From positions 60,923-124,922 of the forward strand of contig NZ_LFLU01000015.1 in the NCBI RefSeq assembly GCF_001189965.1: a stretch of 64,000 bases of DNA, read 5' to 3'. The notes beneath the pieces were generated by a model, which saw only the letters and a program-made list of their open reading frames with translations, was not told the origin of the DNA and did not search any database. Positions 34,541-43,816 of the stretch are shown piece by piece. Position 1 is the stretch's first letter. Every line of letters starts with the position of its first letter. The position numbers and the translations under genes were made by a program. The DNA is from Herbaspirillum rhizosphaerae (GTDB taxonomy: Bacteria > Pseudomonadota > Gammaproteobacteria > Burkholderiales > Burkholderiaceae_D).

Positions 34541-35275
34541 ATGGACTACCGCTGGAACTGGAGCGTCTTCCTCCACCAGGCCGCCGATAACCAGACCTAT
34601 GTCGACTGGCTGCTGTCGGGCCTGTCGATCACGCTGGCGCTGGGCGTGTCGGCGTGGCTGATCGCGCTCACGCTCGGCACCCTGCTCGGCATCCTGCGCA
34701 CCTTGCCCAATCGCTGGCTCAGCGGCGTCGCGGCGGCATATGTGGAATTGTTCCGCAACGTGCCGCTGCTGGTGCAGATCTTCATCTGGTATTTCGCCAT
34801 ACCGGAGATCCTGCCGTTCGGCCTGGGCGAGGCGATCAAGTCCATGAGCCCACTGGCGCAGCAGTTCACGACGGCGATGCTGTGCCTGGGATTCTTCACC
34901 GCGGCGCGTGTGTGCGAGCAGGTGCGTTCCGGCATCCGCGCCTTGCCGCCGGGACAGAAGAACGCCGGCCTGGCGATGGGTTTCACGCTGGGGCAGACTT
35001 ACCGTTACGTGCTGTTGCCGATGTCGTTCCGCATCATCCTGCCGCCGCTGACGTCGGAGTTCCTCAACATCTTCAAGAACTCCGCCGTCGCCTCCACCAT
35101 CGGCCTGCTGGAACTGGCTGCGCAAGGGCGCCAGCTGGTCGACTATACCGCGCAGCCGTATGAAGCCTTCATCGCGGTGACGCTGACTTACATGCTGATC
35201 AACATCACGGTCATGAGCCTGATGCGCTGGCTGGAAGGGCGCGTCGCCTTGCCCGGTTTCGTCGGCAGCAAATAA
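34541..35275 (+). CDS. gltJ: Amino-acid ABC transporter permease, GltJ-like
   Basis: The 244-residue His/Glu/Gln-type permease has four or five helices and the motif VELFRNVPLLVQIFIWYFAIPEILP. The cytoplasmic EAA loop GQKNAGLAMGFTLGQTYRYVLLPMSFR contacts the ATPase. It is longer than its partner, as GltJ is relative to GltK. It starts at 34541, 33 bases after the CMD gene. Confidence 0.9.
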   Translation: MDYRWNWSVFLHQAADNQTYVDWLLSGLSITLALGVSAWLIALTLGTLLGILRTLPNRWLSGVAAAYVELFRNVPLLVQIFIWYFAIPEILPFGLGEAIKSMSPLAQQFTTAMLCLGFFTAARVCEQVRSGIRALPPGQKNAGLAMGFTLGQTYRYVLLPMSFRIILPPLTSEFLNIFKNSAVASTIGLLELAAQGRQLVDYTAQPYEAFIAVTLTYMLINITVMSLMRWLEGRVALPGFVGSK

Positions 35276-35296
35276 GGATCAAGGGAGACGCGACAC

Positions 35297-35971
35297 ATGA
35301 GCTACCAATTCGACTTCAGCGCAATCACCCCGGCCGCCGTCCAGGTGCTCGGACACGGGATGCTGATTTCCCTGCAGATCACCGCGACGGCGATCGCCTT
35401 CGGCATCGTCTGGGGCACGCTGCTGGCGATGATGCGGCTGTCGTCGTCGAAGCCCTTGCAATGGTTCGCCGCCGGCTATGTCAACCTGTTCCGCTCGATA
35501 CCGCTGGTGATGGTGCTGCTGTGGTTTTTCCTGATCGTGCCGCAGTTGCTGCAGAAGGTGTTCAAGCTGTCGGCCTCGAACGACTTGCGCATGACCTCGG
35601 CGCTGGTGGCGTTTTCGCTGTTCGAGGCGGCTTATTATTCCGAGATCATCCGCGCCGGCATCAAGAGTGTGGCGCGCGGCCAGCTGGCGGCGTCGTTTGC
35701 GCTGGGGCTGACTTACATCCAGACCATGCGCCTGATCATCCTGCCGCAGGCGTTCCGCAACATGGTGCCGCTGCTGCTGACGCAAGGCATCATCCTGTTC
35801 CAGGACACCTCGCTGGTCTATGTCAGTGCGCTGGCGGATTTCTTCGGCCGCGCCTACAGCATCGGCGAACGCGACGGCCGCATCATCGAATTGCTATTCT
35901 TCGCGGGCGCGGTCTATTTCGTGATCTGTTTCAGCATCTCGCTGCTGGTCAAGCGCAGCGTCAAGTCCTAA
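35297..35971 (+). CDS. gltK: Amino-acid ABC transporter permease, GltK-like
   Basis: The 224-residue permease has the [20 protein letters not shown] motif and the EAA loop [28 protein letters not shown]. It pairs with the upstream GltJ-like subunit. The expected next gene, gltL, is absent: the next gene lies on the opposite strand nine bases away. Confidence 0.9.
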   Translation: MSYQFDFSAITPAAVQVLGHGMLISLQITATAIAFGIVWGTLLAMMRLSSSKPLQWFAAGYVNLFRSIPLVMVLLWFFLIVPQLLQKVFKLSASNDLRMTSALVAFSLFEAAYYSEIIRAGIKSVARGQLAASFALGLTYIQTMRLIILPQAFRNMVPLLLTQGIILFQDTSLVYVSALADFFGRAYSIGERDGRIIELLFFAGAVYFVICFSISLLVKRSVKS

Positions 35972-35979
35972 TCCTGCAA

Positions 35980-36945
35980 TCAATATCCGCGCGCGCGGTC
36001 GTACAGATGCGGCGCGGGCATGCCGCTTTCGATGGCATGGATCACGGTCGCCGCCTGGCGTGCCCGCTCGCGGCGCGAAGGCGTCGCCGCGCCGTGCGGC
36101 GTGACGATGATGCGCGGGTGGTTCCACAGCGGCGAATCGGCCGGCAGCGGCTCGACGGCAAAGACATCCAGCAAGGCCGACGAAACCTGGCCCGATTCCA
36201 GCGCCGCCAGCAAGTCTTCCGTCTGCACATGGGTGCCGCGCCCGACGTTGATGATCGTCGCACCGTGCGGCAGCTGCCGCAGCAGGTCGGCGTTGATGAT
36301 GTCGCGCGTGTCGTCGGTATCGGGCAGCAGGCAGATCAGGATGTGGGTGCGCGCCAGAAAGGCGCTGAGTTCATCTGCACCGGCATAGCACTCGATCCGC
36401 TCGACCGTGCGCGGCGAACGCGCCCAGCCTGCGGTGATGAAGCCCAGTTGCGCATGCATGTGCGCGCACGCCAGCCCCAGTGCGCCCAGCCCCATGATGC
36501 CCACGCGTGTCTCCACCGCCGTGCGCGGCGTGGCGAATTCCTTCCATTCGCGCCGCGCCTGTTGCGCGATCATGCGCGGCATATCCTTGAGCAGCATCAG
36601 GCTGCTCATCGCGGTGAACTCGGCCATGCGCTGCACGGTGTCGTCGGTCACCATGCGCACGATGGGCACGGCGGCCGGCAAGCGCGGGTCGGCCAGGATG
36701 TGATCGACGCCGGCGGCGCTGCTGATGACTGCTTTCAGGTTCGGGTAACCGGCAATGCGTCCGGCTTCCGGCTGCCAGACCAGCACATATTCCACTGCGT
36801 GCGGATCGATGCCGGGATCGTTCCACCAGCGTACTTCTATGTCCGGCGCGAACTCGCCGAAATTCTCCTGCCATTCCGCCACGGCCTCGACGCCGCCCGA
36901 TTTGACCAGCAGCACCGGCCGGCGCGAATTGCGTATCTGGTTCAT
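35980..36945 (-). CDS. ghrA: D-2-hydroxyacid dehydrogenase, GhrA-like
   Basis: The 321-residue NAD(P)-dependent reductase resembles glyoxylate/hydroxypyruvate reductase A. The nucleotide loop is GLGALG in VGIMGLGALGLA. The catalytic triad is Arg in INVGRGTH, Glu in DVFAVEPLP and His in VTPHGAA. It is cotranscribed with the IclR gene, whose end it overlaps by four bases, and lies opposite the ABC/oxidase operon. It could reduce the 2-oxoacid left when that oxidase cleaves its substrate. Confidence 0.88.
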   Translation of the reverse strand: MNQIRNSRRPVLLVKSGGVEAVAEWQENFGEFAPDIEVRWWNDPGIDPHAVEYVLVWQPEAGRIAGYPNLKAVISSAAGVDHILADPRLPAAVPIVRMVTDDTVQRMAEFTAMSSLMLLKDMPRMIAQQARREWKEFATPRTAVETRVGIMGLGALGLACAHMHAQLGFITAGWARSPRTVERIECYAGADELSAFLARTHILICLLPDTDDTRDIINADLLRQLPHGATIINVGRGTHVQTEDLLAALESGQVSSALLDVFAVEPLPADSPLWNHPRIIVTPHGAATPSRRERARQAATVIHAIESGMPAPHLYDRARGY

Positions 36946-37781
36946 GCCGACTCTCCGGCCGCGTCTCTGGCCGCATCAGGCACATGCATCGGCCGCCGCA
37001 AGGCCGGATCGAAAGGATTGATGCGCTTGCTCAGGGCGTCGGCTTCGCGCTTGAGGATTTGCACCACGGTCGGTAGGCGGTCATCGCTCAGGCGCGAAGT
37101 CAGCGTACCGATGCTCAGCGCCGCCACGATCTGGCCGCTGCAATCGAAGATCGGCACCGCCAGCCCCGCCATGCCGTCAAGCAGGCCGGCATTGCGTGCG
37201 GCGTAGCCGTTCTGGCGTACGCGTTCGATCTCGGTGCGCAGATAGACCTCATCAAATACGCCGAACTCGCGGATGCGTGGCAAGTTGTAGCGGATCACTT
37301 CATCGCGTTCCGCCTCCGGCAGGAAGGCGAGGATCGCCAGCGCGCCTTGTCCCACGCCCAGCGCCACGCGGCCCCCGATATCGCCGGTGAAGGCGCGGAT
37401 CGGAAAGGGGCCGTCGACGCGATCCACGCACACCGCATCGAAACGCGAGCGCACCAGCAAAAACATGGTGTCGCCCAGGCTGCCGCACAGCCGCAGCAAC
37501 ACCGGCCGGCACAGCGCACGCATATCCCAGCCGTTGCCGGCGCGCGCCGCCAGGCTGAACAAGTCCATGCCGAGCCGGTACAGCTTGCTGCGCTCATCCT
37601 GTTCGACCATGCCTTCGTTGACCAGCGATTGCAGCAGGCGATGCGTGGTGCCTTGCGTCAGCCCGATGTCCTTGGCGATTTGCGTCACGCGCGTGCCTTG
37701 TGCTGGTGCAGCGGCAAGCGCGCGCAAAACCGCAAAGGTGCGTTGCACGCCGTTGGCGGGGAGAGTGGTTTCGTTGCTCAT
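36942..37781 (-). CDS. IclR-family transcriptional regulator
   Basis: The 279-residue protein has an N-terminal winged HTH (residues about 10-70, VQRTFAVLRALAAAPAQGTRV then GLTQGTTHRLLQSLVNEGM) and an IclR effector domain (about 85-255) with AGLAVPIFDCSGQIVAALSIGT. It overlaps ghrA by ATGA and diverges from the ABC operon that starts at 37994. The GTATTTCA inverted repeat between them is a candidate site, and the operon's substrate is the likely effector. Confidence 0.9.
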   Translation of the reverse strand: MSNETTLPANGVQRTFAVLRALAAAPAQGTRVTQIAKDIGLTQGTTHRLLQSLVNEGMVEQDERSKLYRLGMDLFSLAARAGNGWDMRALCRPVLLRLCGSLGDTMFLLVRSRFDAVCVDRVDGPFPIRAFTGDIGGRVALGVGQGALAILAFLPEAERDEVIRYNLPRIREFGVFDEVYLRTEIERVRQNGYAARNAGLLDGMAGLAVPIFDCSGQIVAALSIGTLTSRLSDDRLPTVVQILKREADALSKRINPFDPALRRPMHVPDAARDAAGESA

Positions 37782-37818
37782 GTCGATAAATGGAATGGTT
37801 GCAGCCGTCTCGAGCTAT

Positions 37819-37869
37819 GTATTTCACTGAACGGAATAAGTAATAAAAATATCCTGTTTGATGAAATAC
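37819..37869. promoter_or_regulatory. Inverted repeat in the IclR/ABC divergent promoter
   Basis: GTATTTCA (37819-37826) and TGAAATAC (37862-37869) are exact inverse 8-mers, 43 bp apart centre to centre, about four helical turns. They lie in an AT-rich segment between divergent genes. IclR proteins often bind paired inverted sites as tetramers. Evidence is symmetry and place only. Confidence 0.4.
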
Positions 37870-37993
37870 GATAGCAGAATTGGCAAGGAAATTGCATGAC
37901 GTTTGCAATAACTCATGCGTTACCTAAGCAATTCGGATACCCGCTTACGCTGCCGGATAGCATCAAGGTCGATCATTTCGGAAAGGACTTGCC

Positions 37994-39091
37994 ATGTCGT
38001 TCCTCACACTGACCAATGTCAGCAAGTTTTATGGAGATACCCAGGCGGTATCGTCTTTCAACCTGAGCGTGGAGAAGGGCGAATTCATTTCGCTGCTCGG
38101 CCCTTCCGGTTGCGGCAAGACCACCACCCTGCAGATGATCGCCGGCTTCGAACCGGTCAGCGGCGGCCGCATCGAACTGGACGGGCGCGACATCACGCAC
38201 GCCAAGCCCAGCACGCGCGGCCTCGGCATCGTGTTCCAGACCTATGCGTTGTTTCCGCACATGACGGTGGAACAAAACGTCGCCTTCGGTCTGGAAATGC
38301 GCAAGATCCCCGCCGCCGAACGCCGCGATAAAGTCGCGCAGGCGCTGGCCCTGGTTCATCTGGAACAACACGGCAAACGCTATCCGCGCGAAATGTCCGG
38401 CGGCCAGCGCCAGCGCGTCGCCCTGGCGCGCGCGCTGGTGATCCAGCCGCCGGTGCTGTTGCTGGACGAACCCCTGTCCAATCTCGACGCCAAGCTGCGC
38501 GAAGAAATGCAGTTTGAACTGCGCGACATCCAGCGCAAGGTCGGCACCACCACCATCATGGTCACGCATGACCAGAGCGAGGCGATGTCCATCAGCGATC
38601 GCGTGGTCGTGATGGAAGCCGGCCACGTCACGCAGGTCGATCGTCCGCTCAGCGTGTACGAACATCCGGCCAACCGTTTCATCTCCACCTTCGTCGGCAA
38701 GGCCAATCTGCTGGACGGCAGCGTGCTGCGCCAGGCCGGCGGTCACGCCGACATCGACGCCGGCGGCATGACGCTGACATTGGAAGCCGTCGACAGCGGC
38801 CTGCGTCCCGGCGCACAGGTGCTGCTCGGCCTGCGTCCGGAAAAAATCAAATGCGTCGCCGCGGGCAGGGGCCGTTGCGATGGCCAGGTCAGCAAGCGCT
38901 TTTTCCTCGGCAGCCAGTGGATGTACAGCATCGTCACGCCGCTGGGCGAACTCACCGTGCTGATCGCCAACGACGGCGCCGACATGCTGGAACCGGGACA
39001 GAACGTCGGCGTCGACTGGAACGATCACAACCTGCGGCTGGTCTCGGCCAGCCGCACCGCCGTATCCGGTGCTGCGGCAGAGGCGGCGTAA
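37994..39091 (+). CDS. ABC transporter ATP-binding protein, PotA/polyamine-opine type
   Basis: The 365-residue ATPase has Walker A GPSGCGKTT (36-44), Q-loop FQTYALFPHM, signature MSGGQRQRVALARAL, Walker B LLLDEPLSNLD and switch histidine VTHDQSEA. A C-terminal TOBE domain (from about 240) is typical of the spermidine/putrescine, iron and opine group. GGAAAGGA lies before ATG 37994. It starts a seven-gene operon whose later members overlap or nearly touch. Confidence 0.92.
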   Translation: MSFLTLTNVSKFYGDTQAVSSFNLSVEKGEFISLLGPSGCGKTTTLQMIAGFEPVSGGRIELDGRDITHAKPSTRGLGIVFQTYALFPHMTVEQNVAFGLEMRKIPAAERRDKVAQALALVHLEQHGKRYPREMSGGQRQRVALARALVIQPPVLLLDEPLSNLDAKLREEMQFELRDIQRKVGTTTIMVTHDQSEAMSISDRVVVMEAGHVTQVDRPLSVYEHPANRFISTFVGKANLLDGSVLRQAGGHADIDAGGMTLTLEAVDSGLRPGAQVLLGLRPEKIKCVAAGRGRCDGQVSKRFFLGSQWMYSIVTPLGELTVLIANDGADMLEPGQNVGVDWNDHNLRLVSASRTAVSGAAAEAA

Positions 39092-40005
39092 TGAGCGCCA
39101 CATCTTCGCCTGCCGCGACATCGGCATCCACAATGCCGCCGCCGCAGAAAGCCGCGAGCAATCGCAGCCTGCCGTGGCTCATGTCGGCGCCGGCCATCCT
39201 GCTGTGCAGCGTGATGCTGCTGGTGCCGCTGCTGCTGACCGTACTGTTGTCCTTCAACGCCTTCGACGCCGACACCGGTCCCAAGGCCGGCACCTTCACG
39301 CTGGAACATTACCGGGCGGTGCTGACCGATCCTTATTACTACGAAATCTTCTGGCGCACCTTCTGGATCGCCGGCCTGGTGACGCTGATCTGCATCGCCG
39401 TCGGCACGCCGCAAGCCTACATCCTCAACCGCATGCGCAAGCCGTGGCGCTCCATCATGTTGCTGGTGGTGCTGGCGCCGCTGATGATTTCGGTGGTGGT
39501 GCGCGCCTTCGGCTGGAGCATGCTGCTGGGGCCGGAAGGGCTGGTCAACGGCGTGCTGTCGGCCTTCGGCATCGGCCCCTTCAAGATGCTCTATACCGAA
39601 ACCGCGATCGTCGTCGCGCTGGTGCATGTGATGCTGCCCTTCATGGTGATCCCGGTCTGGACCTCGCTGCAAAAGATCGACCCCGGCGTGGTCAACGCCG
39701 CGCTCTCGCTCAATGCCTCGCCGACCACCGCGCTGCGCCGCATCGTGCTGCCGCAGATCATGCCAGGCGTGCTGTCGGGCAGCCTGATCGTGTTCGGCCT
39801 GTCGGCCAGCTCGTTCGCGATCCCCGGCCTGCTGGGCGGACGCCGCCTGAAGATGATGGCCACGCTGATCTATGACGAATACCTGCACGAACTCAACTGG
39901 CCGCTCGGCGCCGCCATCGCCTTGCTGCTGCTGCTGGCGAACCTGGCCATCATGCTCGGCTGGAACCGCATGATCGAACGCCGCTACAAGAAAGCACTGG
40001 GGTGA
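39091..40005 (+). CDS. ABC transporter permease, PotB-like
   Basis: The ATG shares its first base with the last base of the ATPase stop codon (TAATG), so translation is coupled. The 304-residue protein has a proline-rich cytoplasmic start and then six helices (APAILLCSVMLLVPLLLTVLL first). The EAA loop VNAALSLNASPTTALRRIVLPQ is present. It forms the channel with the next permease. Confidence 0.9.
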   Translation: MSATSSPAATSASTMPPPQKAASNRSLPWLMSAPAILLCSVMLLVPLLLTVLLSFNAFDADTGPKAGTFTLEHYRAVLTDPYYYEIFWRTFWIAGLVTLICIAVGTPQAYILNRMRKPWRSIMLLVVLAPLMISVVVRAFGWSMLLGPEGLVNGVLSAFGIGPFKMLYTETAIVVALVHVMLPFMVIPVWTSLQKIDPGVVNAALSLNASPTTALRRIVLPQIMPGVLSGSLIVFGLSASSFAIPGLLGGRRLKMMATLIYDEYLHELNWPLGAAIALLLLLANLAIMLGWNRMIERRYKKALG

Positions 40006-40009
40006 CCGC

Positions 40010-40804
40010 ATGAACAAGAACGGACCGATTGCATTGCTGTTCAATGCGCTGGTGATCAGCTTCATGCTGGCGCCTATCCTGGTGGTGTGCGTGATCGCCT
40101 TCACCCCGGAAAACACTCTGACCATCCACGGCCCGGAATTCTCGCTGCGCTGGTTCAAGGCGGTGTTCGAGTATCCCGATTTCGTCAGCTCGTTCTGGAA
40201 CAGCCTGTGGCTGGGACTGTCGTCAGCGACCATCGCCACCGTCATCGCGGTGCCGGCCGGCATGGCGCTGATCCGCTATCCGAATCGCTGGAGCGGGCTG
40301 CTGCAGGGCTTGTTCCTGTCGCCGCTGATCATTCCGCATCTGGTGCTCGGCGTCGCCTTGCTGCGCCTGTTCACGGTGGTCGGCGGCGCCGGCAGCTTCG
40401 GCTGGCTGATCCTGGCGCACGCGCTGGTGGTCACGCCTTACACCATGCGGCTGGTGATGTCGGCGCTGATCGGTTTCGACCGCAGCGCCGAGCAGGCGGC
40501 AGCGTCGCTGGGGGCGAGCAGGACCCGGGTGTTCCTGCGCATCACCTTGCCGATGATCTTGCCCGGCATCACCGGCGGCTGGCTGCTGGCCTTCATCAAC
40601 AGCTTCGACGAAGTGACCATGTCGATCTTCGTGACGTCGCCGTCCACCGTCACGCTGCCGGTGCGCATGTACATGTACGCCACCGAATCCATCGATCCGA
40701 TGATGGCGGCGGTGTCGGCCCTGATGGTGGCGATCACGGCCGGCGCGATGATCATTCTGGACCGCGTCTACGGACTCGATCGCGTGCTGGTGGGGCGCTC
40801 ATGA
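40010..40804 (+). CDS. ABC transporter permease, PotC-like
   Basis: The 264-residue protein has six helices (LVISFMLAPILVVCVIAF first). The EAA loop is EQAAASLGASRTRVFLRITLP. The FINSFDEVTMSIFVTSP segment is characteristic of PotC-type subunits. It starts four bases after the previous stop and overlaps the next gene by four bases. Confidence 0.9.
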   Translation: MNKNGPIALLFNALVISFMLAPILVVCVIAFTPENTLTIHGPEFSLRWFKAVFEYPDFVSSFWNSLWLGLSSATIATVIAVPAGMALIRYPNRWSGLLQGLFLSPLIIPHLVLGVALLRLFTVVGGAGSFGWLILAHALVVTPYTMRLVMSALIGFDRSAEQAAASLGASRTRVFLRITLPMILPGITGGWLLAFINSFDEVTMSIFVTSPSTVTLPVRMYMYATESIDPMMAAVSALMVAITAGAMIILDRVYGLDRVLVGRS

Positions 40805-41118
40805 ACAGCGCTGCACTTCGTCCGCAATTTTTTCGCGTTGCCGAACAGGCGCGCACGCCGGTCGCTTTCGTCCTCGACGGCAAGCCGGCTAGCGCACTGG
40901 AGGGCGATACCGTGCTCACGGCAATTCTGCTGACCTCCGGCCGCCTGCGCCGCAACGAATTCAGCGGCAAACCGCGCGCCGGTTTTTGCATGATGGGTGC
41001 GTGCCAGGATTGCTGGGTGCAGACTGCGAGCGGCGAGAAGCTGCGCGCCTGCTCGACCTTTATCCGCGAAGGCATGCAATTGCTGACCGAGACAGAAGAG
41101 CAGGGAGAGCAGCCATGA
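40801..41118 (+). CDS. Small [2Fe-2S] subunit of an opine/amine oxidase-type complex
   Basis: The 105-residue protein has a ferredoxin-like cluster site: Cys63, Cys68, Cys71 and Cys84 (CX4CX2CX12C). Homologues are the gamma or HcnA-type subunits of flavin dehydrogenase complexes such as hydrogen-cyanide synthase, opine oxidases and hydroxyproline dehydrogenase. It overlaps its neighbours by four bases on each side, consistent with fixed stoichiometry. It should pass electrons between the two flavoproteins or to the chain. Confidence 0.85.
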   Translation: MNSAALRPQFFRVAEQARTPVAFVLDGKPASALEGDTVLTAILLTSGRLRRNEFSGKPRAGFCMMGACQDCWVQTASGEKLRACSTFIREGMQLLTETEEQGEQP

Positions 41119-42599
41119 GCAAACGCAGCCCCGTCATCGTCGGCGCCGGTCCGGCCGGCGTGCGCGCCGCGCAGACCCTGGTCGCGCACGGCCTGCGTCC
41201 CATCGTGCTGGACGAAGCGCCGCGCGCCGGCGGCCAGATCTATCGCCAGCCGCCGCCGGGTTTTTATCGCAGCAAGAAAAAACTCTACGGCTTCGAAGCC
41301 GGCCGCGCCGACAGCATCCATAGCGATTTCGCCGCGCTGGCGCAGCAGATCGACTATCGCCCGCACACGCTGGTATGGAATGCGCAGCCGGAGGTGATCG
41401 ACCTCATGAACACCAGCACGCTGGCCGCCGACAGCCTCGCCTGGCAAGACATCATCGTCGCCACCGGCGCCACCGATCGCGTGCTGCCGGTGCCCGGCTG
41501 GACCACACCGGGCGTCTACACCCTGGGCGGCGCGCAGGTCGCGCTCAAATTCCAGGGTTGCGCCATCGGCCGCCGCGTGGTGCTGGCCGGCACCGGGCCG
41601 CTGCTGTACCTGGTGGCCTATCAATACGCCAAAGCCGGCGCTGAAGTGGCGGCCGTGCTCGATAGCAGCAGCCTGTCCGACCGCATCGCCGCGTTGCCCG
41701 ATATGCTCGGCCAGCCGGCGCTGCTGATCAAGGGCATGTATTACATGGCCTGGCTGATGGCGCATCGCATTCCGCTGAAGACGCATGCGCGCCTGCTGCG
41801 CGTCGAAGGCGAAGAGCAGGTGCGCGCCGTCGTCTGGCGGCGCGAGAGCATGACGACGGACGACTTCGCCGCCGGTCCCGAACAGACCGTCGAATGCGAT
41901 GCACTCGGTTTCGGTTACGCGCTGCGTTCCGAAACACAACTGGCCGATCTGCTGGGCTGCCGTTTCGGTTTCGACCCCGTGCAGCGCGCCTATTTGCCCG
42001 AGCGCGACAAAGCCGGCCGCAGCAGCGTGCCCGGCGTCTACTTCGCAGGCGACGGCGCCGGCATCATGGGCGCCGATGCAGCGGAACTGGCCGGCGAACG
42101 CGCTGCGCTGGCGCTGTTGCATGATCGCGGCGTGCAGATCGATACCGCGCGCGCCGAGATGCTGGAACGCCGGCTGGCGCGCATCGCCGCCTTTCGAAAA
42201 GGACTGGAGCGCGCTTTCCCCTTCCCGCAAAAATGGGCCGAACTGGCCGAGGACCAACTGATCGTCTGTCGTTGCGAACACATCAGCGCCGGTGAATTGC
42301 GCCAGGCGGCACGCGACGGCAACGCGCAGGAAATGAACCGCCTCAAGGCGCTCACGCGCGCCGGCATGGGGCGCTGCCAGGGGCGCATGTGCAGCACCGC
42401 TGCGGGCGAGATCCTGGCGCAGGCATGCAGCATTCCGCTGGCGCAGGTCGGCCGCCTGCGCGGACAGGCGCCGGTCAAGCCGGTGCCGATCGGCATGCAT
42501 GCGTTGAAATCCGCACCGGCGTCGATCTCGGCATCGCCTTCCACGCAACAGACGGCGTCGGTCTTCCACGTCGCACTCGCGGCCGGAGAGGACGAATGA
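41115..42599 (+). CDS. FAD/NAD(P)-binding oxidoreductase, HcnB/OoxA-like subunit
   Basis: The 494-residue flavoprotein has an N-terminal FAD loop (VIVGAGPAGVRAAQTL), a second nucleotide loop (VVLAGTGPLLYLVA) and a C-terminal BFD-like [2Fe-2S] domain. Its cysteines are Cys385, Cys387, Cys421 and Cys426 (CXCX33CX4C). This three-part layout is that of HcnB and the alpha subunit of opine oxidases. ATGA overlaps join it to both neighbours. A long variable tail after residue 440 is of low complexity. Confidence 0.88.
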   Translation: MSKRSPVIVGAGPAGVRAAQTLVAHGLRPIVLDEAPRAGGQIYRQPPPGFYRSKKKLYGFEAGRADSIHSDFAALAQQIDYRPHTLVWNAQPEVIDLMNTSTLAADSLAWQDIIVATGATDRVLPVPGWTTPGVYTLGGAQVALKFQGCAIGRRVVLAGTGPLLYLVAYQYAKAGAEVAAVLDSSSLSDRIAALPDMLGQPALLIKGMYYMAWLMAHRIPLKTHARLLRVEGEEQVRAVVWRRESMTTDDFAAGPEQTVECDALGFGYALRSETQLADLLGCRFGFDPVQRAYLPERDKAGRSSVPGVYFAGDGAGIMGADAAELAGERAALALLHDRGVQIDTARAEMLERRLARIAAFRKGLERAFPFPQKWAELAEDQLIVCRCEHISAGELRQAARDGNAQEMNRLKALTRAGMGRCQGRMCSTAAGEILAQACSIPLAQVGRLRGQAPVKPVPIGMHALKSAPASISASPSTQQTASVFHVALAAGEDE

Positions 42600-43816
42600 A
42601 GCAGTACACCACCACCGACATCAACGCCGGTCCCAAACGTTTGTCCGCTGACGTGCTCATCATCGGCGGCGGCATCGTCGGCACCTCCGCTGCGCTCGCA
42701 CTCGCCAAGGCAGGACGCAAAGTGGTCCTGCTGGAACGCGACCTGTGCGGCTCGCGCTCCAGCGGCATTAACTACGGCGGCGTGCGTCGCCAGGGCCGCC
42801 CGGTGTCGCAACTGCCGCTGGCGCAGCGCGCGCATCAGATCTGGGAAGGCTTGAGCGACCTCATCGGCATCGACGGCGAATACGTGCGCAGCGGCCATTT
42901 CAAACTGGCGCGCAGCGCGGCCGACATGCAGGCGCTGGAAGCCTATGCCGAACTCAGCAAACCGTTCGGACTCGGCATCGAACTCATCAGCGGCGAACGT
43001 CTGCGCCGGCAATGCCCCTGGCTGGGCGGCGCGGTGGTCGGCGGCTCGCTCTGCCCGGATGACGGTCAGGCCAATCCGCGCCTGGTGTCGCCGGCTTTCG
43101 CGCAGGCGGCGCAACGCGCGGGCGTGAACATCATCGAACATTGCGAAGTGCGCGAAGCCGGCTACGACGGCACGGCGTTTTCCGTGCGCGCCGAACTAAA
43201 TACCGGCGAAGGCCGCCAGTCGCTGCAGGTGCGCGCCGCGGCGCTGGTCAATTGCGCCGGCGCCTGGGCCGGCAAGCTGGCCGAAGCCTTCGGCGAAGCC
43301 GTGCCGATGTACAGCGGCCATCCCAACATGGCGGTGACCGAGCCGATCCCGCATTTCCTGCCGTGGAGTCTGGGCGTGGAAGGCGGTTCCATCTATTGCC
43401 GCCAGGTCGGGCGCGGCAACGTGGTGCTCGGCGGCGGCCGCGGCTACGCGCAGGACGAACGCCGCGCCCGCTCATCGCATGACGCCATCCTCGCATTGTT
43501 GCCGCAGGCGGTGGAATTGCTGCCGGCCTTGCGCCACGTGCACATCATCCGCACCTGGAGCGGCGTCGAAGGCTACCTGCCCGACCGCCAGCCGATACTC
43601 GGCCCGAGCAGCACGCAGGATGGCCTGTTCCACGGCTTCGGCTTTTGCGGCGCCGGTTTCCAGATCGGGCCGGCGGCGGGAGAAGTGCTGGCCGACCTGG
43701 TCATGCACGGCCGCAGCGACATCCCCATTGATGCCTTTTCGATCCGGCGTTTTCAAGACAGTCATCCCGTTGCAGATTTCAACTTCGCTTCCGAACCAGA
43801 AAGGAAAATTCAATGA
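42596..43816 (+). CDS. DAO-family FAD oxidoreductase, HcnC/OoxB-like subunit
   Basis: The 406-residue protein belongs to the DadA/glycine oxidase fold, with the FAD loop VLIIGGGIVGTSAALAL near residues 20-36 and a late GFCGAGFQIGPAAGEVLADL segment. It is the probable catalytic beta subunit that oxidises a secondary or D-amine at the C-N bond. Substrates of relatives include glycine, octopine, nopaline and D-hydroxyproline. An ATGA overlap couples it to the subunit before and to the binding protein after. Confidence 0.88.
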   Translation: MKQYTTTDINAGPKRLSADVLIIGGGIVGTSAALALAKAGRKVVLLERDLCGSRSSGINYGGVRRQGRPVSQLPLAQRAHQIWEGLSDLIGIDGEYVRSGHFKLARSAADMQALEAYAELSKPFGLGIELISGERLRRQCPWLGGAVVGGSLCPDDGQANPRLVSPAFAQAAQRAGVNIIEHCEVREAGYDGTAFSVRAELNTGEGRQSLQVRAAALVNCAGAWAGKLAEAFGEAVPMYSGHPNMAVTEPIPHFLPWSLGVEGGSIYCRQVGRGNVVLGGGRGYAQDERRARSSHDAILALLPQAVELLPALRHVHIIRTWSGVEGYLPDRQPILGPSSTQDGLFHGFGFCGAGFQIGPAAGEVLADLVMHGRSDIPIDAFSIRRFQDSHPVADFNFASEPERKIQ

